From: Vacuolonema iberomarrocanum LEGE 07170
Lineage (GTDB): Bacteria; Cyanobacteriota; Cyanobacteriia; Elainellales; Elainellaceae
NCBI GenBank assembly: GCA_015207365.1
Contig: JADEXA010000058.1
Coordinates: 1 to 46,655, forward strand
Direction: 5' to 3'
Length of the DNA stretch: 46,655 nucleotides
This document shows positions 33,464-40,534 of this stretch, one piece after another. Under the pieces are notes generated by a model. It saw only the letters and a list, made by a program, of their open reading frames with translations. It was not told where the DNA came from and ran no database searches. The stretch's first letter is position 1. Each line of letters begins with the position of its first letter. The translations under genes and the position numbers were made by a program.

Positions 33464-33904
33464 ATGCATCACGCTTCAATCCGCACAGCTGATATTTTTC
33501 GGGCGATCGCCTTCTACGAGCTGTTAGGCTTTTCGGTCTGCGAACGCTTTACCACGGGGTCTACCCTCGCCTGCTGGATGGAGGGCTTGGGTGGACGTAT
33601 TGAGTTGCTGCAAGTGCCTCAACCTCAACCTGCCGCCGATGCCTTTGCCGATGAGCATTACACCGGGTACTACCACTTGTCCTTCGACTTGAGCCAGGTG
33701 ATTGATGATTTGCCGCGTTGGTTGAAAGCCTTGCAGGTAAAGTTTAGTGATGCCAGTGCAGAGAACCCATCGGTCTTGCCTCTCAAGGTTTTGCTAGAAC
33801 CCCAACAGCAAATAATTGGCGATCGCGTCTATGAGGTGGTCTTTATTGCCGATGCCGATGGCTTGCCACTGGAATTTCTGCGGCAGATGGTGCCGCCTGC
33901 GTAG
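33464..33904 (+). CDS. VOC family (glyoxalase/dioxygenase fold) protein
   Basis: This 146-residue protein has the paired beta-alpha-beta-beta-beta units of the vicinal oxygen chelate fold. The first metal ligand position is in MHHASIRTADI and the start of the second unit is YYHLSFDLS. The C-terminal LPLEFLRQM gives the final Glu ligand. The substrate is unknown. It is short for a two-module protein but typical for single-chain dimers of the family. No clear Shine-Dalgarno precedes ATG 33464. It is flanked by 150-270-base spacers with no gene. Confidence 0.82.
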   Translation: MHHASIRTADIFRAIAFYELLGFSVCERFTTGSTLACWMEGLGGRIELLQVPQPQPAADAFADEHYTGYYHLSFDLSQVIDDLPRWLKALQVKFSDASAENPSVLPLKVLLEPQQQIIGDRVYEVVFIADADGLPLEFLRQMVPPA

Positions 33905-34175
33905 CATTATTTGTCCTGTTTAGGGGCACATCAAAAAATGCAACGGAATAGAAGGGGCGTTTCATTTTCCTGTTCTAATAGAAGCAATCATGACGAATGG
34001 GCTGATTGGGCGTTTTCTGAGCTGAGCGTCACGATTGGTTGCAAATGTCTTGAGCCTTTGCCAGCAGCTATTGATTCTAGTTTGTATCGGTTGCAGTGGG
34101 TGTGCGTACCTTTCAACAAAAGGGATAGCCCATGACTGACAACCTTACCGTTTTACTTATTTAGGAAGAAGGCGT

Positions 34176-34487
34176 GTGCTTTATCCAGTTCTTCAGGCAC
34201 TCCGTCCATTACTAGTTCCCCTCTGCTTTCTCGTAGCATGGGGATTGGTCGTTTTAATGATGCTGAACATTTGGGCATTTGTGCGCGATAGTGTTGCCCG
34301 CGCGAAGCAAATGCACCGCATCCCCTGTGCCGACTGCCGTTTCTTCACGGGAGATTATCATTTAAAGTGTACGGTGCATCCCGGTCGAGCCTTGTCGGAA
34401 GAGGCGATCGGCTGTCAGGACTTTGAGCCTGCACGGGGAGCCTTTTCCTGGACGCCGCTTTTGCGGTCTCAGAAGTCGCGGAGTTAG
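34176..34487 (+). CDS. Small Cys-containing membrane protein upstream of yidD
   Basis: This 103-residue protein has one or two N-terminal membrane helices (residues 10-36, LLVPLCFLVAWGLVVLMML). A soluble part follows with C51-A-D-C54, C65, H68 and C80 (GCQDFEP), a possible metal site. The start is GTG 34176, preceded by AGGAAGAAGG. Its TAG lies two bases before the ATG of yidD (TAGTGATG), so the two are translationally coupled. I know of no assigned function. Coupling to a membrane-insertion factor suggests a role in envelope biogenesis. Confidence 0.72.
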   Translation: MLYPVLQALRPLLVPLCFLVAWGLVVLMMLNIWAFVRDSVARAKQMHRIPCADCRFFTGDYHLKCTVHPGRALSEEAIGCQDFEPARGAFSWTPLLRSQKSRS

Positions 34488-34489
34488 TG

Positions 34490-34768
34490 ATGAAGTTTCT
34501 CTTGATTGGGTTGATTCGGCTGTATCGCCTGTTGATTTCACCGCTGTTTCCGCCAACCTGTCGGTTTCGGCCTACCTGCTCGCAGTATGCAATGGAAGCG
34601 ATCGCCCGCTTCGGGCCTTTCAAAGGAAGCTGGCTCGCCGTTCGTCGCGTGCTGCGCTGTCATCCGTTTCACCCTGGTGGCTACGATCCCGTGCCACCCA
34701 AAGCGCAACCCGCAAATGCCCATCATGCTTGCGGAGACTGTGCCGACGATCTACCCCCCTCCGAGTAA
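34490..34768 (+). CDS. yidD: Membrane protein insertion efficiency factor YidD
   Basis: This 92-residue protein assists YidC in inserting membrane proteins. The family core is present in full: RLYRLLISPLFPPTCRFRPT, CSQYAMEAI, and RVLRCHPFHPGGYDPVP, with the conserved Cys residues. An amphipathic N-terminal helix precedes it. The start is ATG 34490; a GTG immediately before it overlaps the upstream stop. The C-terminal tail (HHACGDCADD) has two additional Cys. The TAA stop overlaps the first base of a family B palindrome. Confidence 0.95.
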   Translation: MKFLLIGLIRLYRLLISPLFPPTCRFRPTCSQYAMEAIARFGPFKGSWLAVRRVLRCHPFHPGGYDPVPPKAQPANAHHACGDCADDLPPSE

Positions 34769-34857
34769 TATCAAATCCGGTGGAAGAACCCAAATATCGT
34801 TTACGCCCGCTGCTTAGCAGCGGGCGTAAACGATATTTGGGGTTTGCGGTTGTTTAA
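34768..34857. repeat. Palindromic repeat family B, copy 3
   Basis: The element begins ATATCAAATCCGG at the last base of the yidD stop codon. The stem has arm CCCAAATATCGTTTACGCCC. The right end is truncated after GCGGTTGTTTAA. It separates yidD from the convergent dapF and may serve as terminator for both. Confidence 0.88.
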
Positions 34858-34883
34858 TTTCTGTGGTTGCCTATTCCGGGTGT

Positions 34884-35729
34884 CTAAGCCTCACCCGTAA
34901 AGGCCAGCTCAGCGGGACCAGTCATGAATAGGTGCTGATCCGCTTCGTTCCAGGTGATGTGGAGATTGCCGCCAGGGAGTTCTAGGGTGGCGCTGCGATC
35001 GCACTTGCCATTCAGGACACCAGCCACTAGGGCGGCACAAGCACCCGTGCCACAGGCGAGGGTAATGCCCGCACCCCGTTCCCATACCCGCATCTTCAGG
35101 TAGTCGGGACGCACCACCTGGATGAACTCGGTATTAATTCGCTTGGGAAACGCTGGGTGGTGCTCGAACTGCGGTCCCAGCGTTTCCAACGGGATGGCGG
35201 CTACGTCGTTCACAAAGGTAATGCAATGGGGGTTGCCCATGCTAACGCAGGTAACCTGCCAGGATTTTTCGGCGACTTCAAGAGGCACATCAATCACTTT
35301 GCTATCGGAGGCAGCTAGGGTGGTGGGAATCTCTTCAGCCAGCAACCAGGGTATCCCCATATCCACCGTGACTTCACCGTTCGGTTCCATCCGAGGAACC
35401 ATCAACCCAGCCAATGTATGAATTCGGTAGTGGGGGCGGGCGCTTCCCGTTTCGACGGTCTCCAAGTCTGCCAAGAACTTTGCCATGCAGCGGATGCCGT
35501 TGCCACACATCTCGGGTTCAGAGCCGTCGGAGTTGAAGATGCGCATGGTGTAGTCGGTTTCACCCTGGGCTGGGAGGGCAAAAATGACGCCATCCGCACC
35601 AATGCCAAAATGGCGATCGCACCACTGGATAGCGTCTTCCGGAGTGATTAACGGTTCTGGCTGGTGCCGATTGTCCAGCAAAATGAAGTCGTTTCCCAAC
35701 CCGTGGTATTTCCGAAAGGCAATACCCAT
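34884..35729 (-). CDS. dapF: Diaminopimelate epimerase
   Basis: This 281-residue enzyme converts LL- to meso-diaminopimelate, the step before lysine and peptidoglycan. Both catalytic Cys are present, in EMCGNGIRC and TLACGTGACAA. The N-terminus RKYHGLGNDFILLDNRH and the MGNPHCITFV segment are family hallmarks. Start ATG 35729. It is a single gene, divergent from hfq with a 631-base spacer. The closeness of dapF and hfq is common in cyanobacteria. Confidence 0.97.
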   Translation of the reverse strand: MGIAFRKYHGLGNDFILLDNRHQPEPLITPEDAIQWCDRHFGIGADGVIFALPAQGETDYTMRIFNSDGSEPEMCGNGIRCMAKFLADLETVETGSARPHYRIHTLAGLMVPRMEPNGEVTVDMGIPWLLAEEIPTTLAASDSKVIDVPLEVAEKSWQVTCVSMGNPHCITFVNDVAAIPLETLGPQFEHHPAFPKRINTEFIQVVRPDYLKMRVWERGAGITLACGTGACAALVAGVLNGKCDRSATLELPGGNLHITWNEADQHLFMTGPAELAFTGEA

Positions 35730-36360
35730 GCCTGCAACCCTCCTGCCTATTGTGATGTGCTTTGCCTATTATCCTCTTTTCTCCGCAATCCCTGGCAAGT
35801 CGGCAGCATCTTCAGCATCTTTGGGTGGAATCGATTGCCCATCAACGAGCGTGAACCCTACTTTCATTCATGTTGGCATTGCTGATTGAAAAAATTCATC
35901 CTTGGATTCTGCAACCTCTCAACTTTTTTAGGAGATCGTGAGCGATCTATCCTGCATCGGCTTGGATCTCCTCGGCGGCGTTGATACATATCTTTATGGA
36001 GTCTATAGTTGGTTTTTGTCGTTACATTAAGTTGCTAAAACCGCAATTCACTCAGCCCCCACACTATATATTTTTTGAAATCCTTGTCCCACAAGGATTT
36101 CAAAAAATGATCGGGTTTTGATCGTCGTCTTGACATTAAAATGCTTGGAAGATTATGGGACGAACGAGGAAACCACGTTAGCTTTGAGAGGGAAATGGCC
36201 TGACAAAGGCGCTACAGAATTTTGGGATAATCTCTAGAATCGGTCGGATGGGCGATCGCCCATGACATCATTCTGTGTATTCTGAACCCATCCCCTTTGG
36301 CAACTGTTCAGCCCTTACCAGAGCGACCGAAAACCTATTCAGAGCGAACGGAAAACCATC
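35730..36360. other. dapF-hfq spacer
   Basis: No gene is seen. A palindrome at 36070-36108 (ATTTTTTGAAATCCTTG, perfect stem, short loop) is related to family C by its TTTTTTGAAA arm. The 5' regions of dapF and hfq are expected here, but I could not identify core promoter elements. Confidence 0.5.
36070..36108. repeat. Palindromic repeat, family C-like, short
   Basis: The arm ATTTTTTGAAATCCTTGT is matched by its exact complement around CCC. Confidence 0.8.
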
Positions 36361-36579
36361 ATGAGCACCGAATTAGAAACTGGACTACCGAGTGTCCGTC
36401 AAATTCAAACCCTGACGCGCGACGAACAGGAAGTCGAACTGAAGCTCATTACGAATGACCTGATTACCGGCAAGATTCGCTGGCAAGACAACCAGTGCAT
36501 TTGCGTTGTCGATCACTACGATCAGCCAACGATTGTGTGGCGGACGGCGATTGTCTACCTCAAGCCTAAAAGCATTTAA
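36361..36579 (+). CDS. hfq: Cyanobacterial Hfq protein
   Basis: This 72-residue Sm-fold hexamer matches the cyanobacterial Hfq branch (LPSVRQIQTLTRDEQEVELKL then LITGKIRWQDNQCICVVD). Unlike enterobacterial Hfq, this branch has low RNA affinity and acts in motility by binding the type IV pilus ATPase PilB1, as known in Synechocystis. The canonical KH motif is replaced (DHYDQPTIVWRTAIVYLKP). Start ATG 36361. The TAA stop overlaps the first base of a family B palindrome. Confidence 0.92.
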   Translation: MSTELETGLPSVRQIQTLTRDEQEVELKLITNDLITGKIRWQDNQCICVVDHYDQPTIVWRTAIVYLKPKSI

Positions 36580-36681
36580 TATCAAATCCGGTTGAAGAAC
36601 CCAAATATCATTTGCGCTCGCTGCGCTGCAGCGGGCGCAAATGATATTTGGGTTTTACGGTTGTTTAACCGGATTTGAGAT
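36579..36681. repeat. Palindromic repeat family B, copy 4
   Basis: The complete element begins at the last base of the hfq stop codon. Arm CCCAAATATCATTTGCGC, near-perfect complement with a GCTGCGCTGCAGC centre, right end AACCGGATTTGAGAT. Confidence 0.9.
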
Positions 36682-36749
36682 AATTCACTTCAACCTGAAC
36701 TCTCGTTCAGCCTGAACCCAAATTACACTAATTCAACGAAAACCAAAAC

Positions 36750-36800
36750 CAGATAATTTTTTGAAAGCCGCGCACTGCGCGGCTTTCAAAAAATTATCTG
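36750..36800. repeat. Palindromic repeat family C, copy 3
   Basis: Arm CAGATAATTTTTTGAAAGCC then GCG with perfect complement around CACTG. Family core GAAAGCCGCGCACTGC as at 27666. Confidence 0.88.
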
Positions 36801-36825
36801 TAGTGGATTCTTAGCGAATTGGTAT

Positions 36826-36920
36826 TATAGCGGTGTGCAACCGTATTAAGCACAGCAACGGTTGTGTGGGGCGCGCCGCGCCCCACACAACCGTACTTAA
36901 CTAACGCGCATAGCGCTATA
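36826..36920. repeat. Palindromic repeat family A, copy 3
   Basis: TATAGCGGTGTGCAACCG and GCGCATAGCGCTATA ends with the core hairpin at 36858-36894 (ACGGTTGTGTGGGGCGCG). Same orientation as copy 1 at 1-64. It is separated from family C copy 3 by about 25 bases. Confidence 0.9.
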
Positions 36921-36923
36921 AGT

Positions 36924-36965
36924 CTGAAGCCTGGATGGTTCCCATAAGAACCATCCAGGCTTCAG
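36924..36965. terminator. Perfect 18-bp hairpin downstream of the LysR gene
   Basis: CTGAAGCCTGGATGGTTC and its exact complement with a 6-base loop lie 37 bases after the LysR stop. There is no long T run, so it may be an mRNA-stabilising hairpin or a terminator. Confidence 0.6.
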
Positions 36966-37001
36966 GTTATTTGCTGATAAGAAGGTTAGAAGTAACCTCC
37001 C

Positions 37002-37925
37002 TTAAGCAATCGTTACGGTTCCTTTCTCAACGAGTTCTGGAGCCGCAACCTGGAGATATTCGAAGAAGGTATTGGCCACAACCGACAGCTGCTTGCCTGC
37101 CAGATGCACGGCATACCACTGCCGCTGAATGGGGAAGCCCTGCACATCCAACATCGTCAGCTCGCTGTTTGACCCTTCTGGGGTGAGAGTGTGGCGCGAC
37201 AGAACCGATATCCCCAGACCTCCGGCGATCGCCTGCTTAATCGCTTCGTTGCTACCCAGCTCTAGGCGCACCTTCACATCCAGATCATGCTCATCCAACA
37301 ACTTCTGGAAGGCTCGCCGCGTCCCTGAGCCAGGTTCCCGCATGATGAAGGTTTCTTCGCATAGTCGGGTCAGGGGAATATCCTTTTGTCCGGCCAGGGG
37401 ATGGTCGCGATGGGCAATCACAACCAAGGGATTGTCGAGAAACGGATGGGCTTTGATGTCCAGATTGCTGGGTAACTGGCTCATCACATACAGGTCGTCC
37501 TGATTGTTAGCGAGGCGATCGATAACCCGCTCGTGGTTGGTAACAATGAGCGAAATATCGACGCCAGGGTATTTCTGGCAAAACGGCCCTAGCAAACGGG
37601 GCAAAAAGTATTTGGCTGTGGTGATAACGGCGAGGCGCAACTTGCCTTGTTTCATGCCTTTGAGATCTGCAACGGTCATCTCAAGTTGCTCAAGCTGGTG
37701 AAAGATTTCTTTACAGGTGGTAAAGAGCTCCCGTCCTGCATCGGTAAGATAGAGGCGCTTTCCAACCTGCTCAAACAATGGCAATCCGATTGACTTGGTC
37801 AACTGTTTGACCTGCATCGATACAGTCGGCTGCGTTAAATACAACTCTTCAGCGGCACGAGTGAAGCTACCGTGGCGTGCTGTAGCCTCAAATACTTTGA
37901 ATTGATGAAGCGTCGCGTGTATCAA
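37002..37925 (-). CDS. cmpR: LysR-type regulator of the CmpR/RbcR group
   Basis: This 307-residue LysR-type transcription factor has an N-terminal winged helix-turn-helix (HQFKVFEATARHGSFTRAAE then ELYLTQPTVSMQVKQL). The effector domain follows with LRLAVITTAKYFLPRLLGPF, MREPGSGTRRAF and SNEAIKQAIAGGLGISVLSRH. These motifs place it in the CmpR/RbcR branch that controls inorganic-carbon uptake and Rubisco genes and senses 2-phosphoglycolate or RuBP. I could not decide between CmpR and a close paralogue; the symbol is tentative. No carbon-uptake operon is next to it. Start ATG 37925 without a clear Shine-Dalgarno. Confidence 0.85.
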   Translation of the reverse strand: MIHATLHQFKVFEATARHGSFTRAAEELYLTQPTVSMQVKQLTKSIGLPLFEQVGKRLYLTDAGRELFTTCKEIFHQLEQLEMTVADLKGMKQGKLRLAVITTAKYFLPRLLGPFCQKYPGVDISLIVTNHERVIDRLANNQDDLYVMSQLPSNLDIKAHPFLDNPLVVIAHRDHPLAGQKDIPLTRLCEETFIMREPGSGTRRAFQKLLDEHDLDVKVRLELGSNEAIKQAIAGGLGISVLSRHTLTPEGSNSELTMLDVQGFPIQRQWYAVHLAGKQLSVVANTFFEYLQVAAPELVEKGTVTIA

Positions 37926-38350
37926 GGGAATTCTCCTAACGACATAAAGATATCTGCGGACATAGAAGAAATTCTATCACGCGCATACGAACAAGTGATT
38001 TTTTTCTATGGATTTTGCCGTTACGATGAAATCCATGGCAACTATGTACGTTCCCTTCCAGTGTGGCGTCATACCCGTTATCGATAGGCGGAGTTTTCTA
38101 GCTTATTCAGGCGGGTGTGGCGCTTTTTCATGCTGTAGCTTTCATGACATAGATATATCGCAAGAAGGCAGAACGAAAATTCCATTGTTTTCTATCGTTT
38201 CCATTAAGATAATTCGCATTAAAGAAGGCATAACCATCATGAGATGGCTATGCCTTCAGAAATTTGATTTAGTTTTTGCGGTGAAAAAGTGAAGTACTAC
38301 TCTCCTCCAGCACCTGGCGCAGAACAGGTTTGCCTCTCAATGAGATGATG
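37926..38350. other. Spacer between the LysR gene and the tandem RNA element
   Basis: No gene is seen. ATCAC and GTGAT lie at 37976-37999 in an AT-rich stretch, a possible autoregulatory LysR site. A 15-bp hairpin with one mismatch is at 38224-38257 (GAAGGCATAACCATC to GATGGCTATGCCTTC). Promoter elements for the downstream RNA would be expected here or within 38258-38350. Confidence 0.45.
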
Positions 38351-38921
38351 TGGAGCGATAACGCTGTAGCTTAGTTTCCCACAAATGCAGCATGGATCTC
38401 GTATCACTAAACGACGGTTGGAAACTTTGCGCGGAGGTTATTCAGACTCCCAACTGATTCAAGCTCTACAAGTTCTGACGTTTATGCATGCATGCAAGGT
38501 ATACGTGCAGGAATGCATATGTGCAAGAGATTCATCAAGCCTGTGAATCTATTTAGATTCGGCGGCATTTTCCTTCCAGCAATCTGTCTCCTGAAGTGAG
38601 GGTGACAAACTGCTTCGAATTAAACCGTTTCCTCCAAAACTAACGATGATTGATTTTGAAGTGGCTTAGTAGTACTCAAACTTGTCGACCAAGGAACTTC
38701 CTTTTCTTTGGGGTATGCAATCTGGAGTCTGATGGAAGACGAAAATGAAGTGACTCGCCTCACAATCGATTAACTCCCGCTTAACCAGCTTAGAAAGTAT
38801 TCGCCGAACTTGTTGAGTACCACAAATCAACAAGACAGATGTAACGTGACAGTGCGTTTACCTCTTTGTAGTGAGCGTTTAGTTAGATGCTCAAGCTGTT
38901 AGAGAAGCTGTTTGCTTCAAT
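38351..38921 (+). ncRNA. Candidate structured RNA, tandem copy 1
   Basis: A stretch of about 570 bases without an open frame is repeated, in diverged form, at 38974-39519. Long blocks are identical between copies: TTGCGCGGAGGTTA (38427-38440), a 23-base block at 38616-38638 containing AAACCGTTTCCTCC, GAAGTGACTC, AGAAAGTATTCG, GAACTTGTTGAGT and ACCTCTTTGTAGTGA. Stems found in both copies are, here: 38373-38378 with 38421-38426; 38670-38678 with 38814-38822; 38691-38695 with 38699-38703; 38725-38729 with 38752-38756; 38873-38876 with 38889-38892. Three of these change by compensatory substitution in copy 2. This copy has about 25 extra bases near 38470-38515. I do not recognise a known class; tmRNA, RNase P RNA and 6S RNA hallmarks are absent. 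Confidence 0.6.
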
Positions 38922-38973
38922 CCTTCTCAGGCACTAGCTGAAGAACAAATCTTTGATGTGTTTCGAGATTCTC

Positions 38974-39519
38974 TGGAGTGATAACGCTATAGCTAAGGTT
39001 CTTACAAATTGAACGGCGTATCTTTTAACAACTCTTGGGAACCTTGCGCGGAGGTTAATTCAAACTCCCTATCGATTCAAGACTTTGTTCATACGGTGCA
39101 AGAGATTTCATCAAGCCTACGAATCTGCTTAGACTCGACGGCATGTCCGTGCTAGCAATTCGTCGCATCAATGAATAACGAGTGTTAAATCAGTGAATGG
39201 CTCGAATTGCTCCGAATTAAACCGTTTCCTCCAAACTAAACTGTGGTTTGTCTTGAGTGGTGTGGCAGCACTCAGAACTTGTCAACCAAGGAACTTTCTT
39301 TTCTTTGAAGTTTCAATCTGGAGTTTAGTGAAAGGCGAAAGGAATGAAGTGACTCACCTAACAAATTGGACTCCCAGTTAACCAGTTTAGAAAGTATTCG
39401 CTGAACTTGTTGAGTGCTGTAGTTTTACGAGACAGATGTAATACGACAGCGCTTTTACCTCTTTGTAGTGAACATGTGACTTGGCTGTTTTATCTGCCAG
39501 GGAAGCTGTTCGCTTCAAT
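38974..39519 (+). ncRNA. Candidate structured RNA, tandem copy 2
   Basis: This is the second copy of the element, about 600-620 bases downstream of the first. Equivalent stems are: 38996-39001 with 39039-39044; 39266-39274 with 39411-39419; 39088-39120 region hairpin (AGATT/AATCT); 39288-39292 with 39296-39300; 39321-39325 with 39351-39355; 39470-39473 with 39487-39490. A terminal hairpin GAAGC-TGTTC-GCTTC closes the unit (39503-39517), with loop TGTTT in copy 1. Two stems carry G-U pairs only if read on the plus strand, which fixes the likely strand. Downstream 39520-39811 is AT-rich without a gene and runs into a strong terminator. Confidence 0.6.
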
Positions 39520-39811
39520 TACTAATATAGGGCATTTCAAGAAATGAACAAGTGCTTGAAAACAAAGTTAATCATTAGATGAGTGCTGGCTCAAGTCATT
39601 GTCAAAATGCTGATATTGCAGATGGTTTGAGAGCCTGTAGAGAGGGTTTCTGTTTCCTTGTACTCTTTAGGAAGAAAAGATGATAAAACCTTGAGGAGTA
39701 TTATCTGCAAAGGCTTGAGGGGCTTTTGTGAATTATTTTGAGGCCTTCTGAGTTTGTCAAGTTAGTTTGCGATCGCCCTAAAACCTTGCAAGGCATCACC
39801 CCTTGATCAAG

Positions 39812-39844
39812 AAAATCCTGCCTATTTATATAGGCAGGATTTTT
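39812..39844 (+). terminator. Strong intrinsic terminator after the tandem RNA region
   Basis: AAAATCCTGCCTAT and ATAGGCAGGATTTT form a perfect 14-bp stem with loop TTAT and a T tail. It is symmetric enough to act in both directions. No coding gene on the plus strand ends nearby, so it most likely ends the RNA of the tandem region. Confidence 0.88.
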
Positions 39845-40534
39845 GCACAAAAAACTGTTACGTATCACACTTGTCTACGTAAAAGCATGGGAAAATTTTT
39901 GAATTCTTTCATACATAGTTATCTCGTTTCCTATTATTAGAAAACAAGCCTGTTGTTTGTAGTTTGATTATAGCGTAAGCCAAAATAACAAGGAAACGTT
40001 GAGAGATACGTTATCTCGGAGAGATACGTTATCTTACCGTGCTCCAATATCTGGGTTTAGAAAAAGTCTGGTTTTAGAAAAATTAGGGTTTGGAAAAATA
40101 AGAACAACCAGAAAAGCTGAGAGATATGCTCTCTCGAGTGACTGGCTAGCGTTTAAAGCATGTTTTAAAAAAAGAAGATTAAAATTGTCCAGACTTAACC
40201 TCATTGAAGAGTGGTGAGGTTATTCATCATCCTAATACTCCAGAGTCGGGTGTTAGTGACGAACGACACTAAAGTTTACTTCGCCTTAACCTAAATGAAT
40301 GGCCTTGGTTTCTCGTAGGATGCGTTAGCGATAGCGTAACGCATCAAAGCCTATTAGATGGTGCGTTACGGCTTTGCCTAACAGCATCCTACTTATGTCC
40401 ACCTACTTAGATGTGTGGATGTTGGCCGTTGGGGTTGAGGTTTAGAAGGGATTGGGTGCTGCCGCAGGCATCCGGCAGAAAATAGGATGTCACAATAGTG
40501 AGCATGAATATGCAGTGCGGGTGGGTAAGGAACT
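39845..40534. other. Spacer with short direct repeats and a possible small ORF
   Basis: Two copies of GAGAGATACGTTATCT lie near 40001-40033 and a third, diverged, (GAGAGATATGCTCTCT) near 40120-40135. A basic 72-codon frame from TTG 39999 to 40217 has AAGGAAA before it, but no family is recognised and it runs through these repeats. An inverted pair of dispersed repeats is at 40315-40392. Confidence 0.4.
40315..40392. repeat. Inverted pair of GTAGGATGCGTTA dispersed repeats
   Basis: The left unit 40315-40345 (GTAGGATGCGTTAGCG to GTAACGCATC) faces a related unit in inverse orientation at 40357-40392 (ending CAGCATCCTAC). A third member is at 11408-11438. This repeat type is widespread in cyanobacterial spacers. 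Confidence 0.8.

Noticed and set aside
33911..34135. 74-codon frame between the VOC and Cys-rich membrane genes
   Set aside because: Unusual composition, no ribosome site and no recognisable family.
39193..39381. 62-codon frame inside tandem copy 2
   Set aside because: The frame is not preserved in copy 1 and no ribosome site is seen; the conservation pattern fits RNA structure.
38351..39519. Known RNAs: tmRNA, RNase P RNA, 6S RNA, or a group II intron
   Set aside because: The hallmark sequences I looked for (tmRNA 5' GGGGCTGTAATGG type, RNase P GAGGAAAGTCCGG) and an intron-encoded reverse transcriptase are absent.
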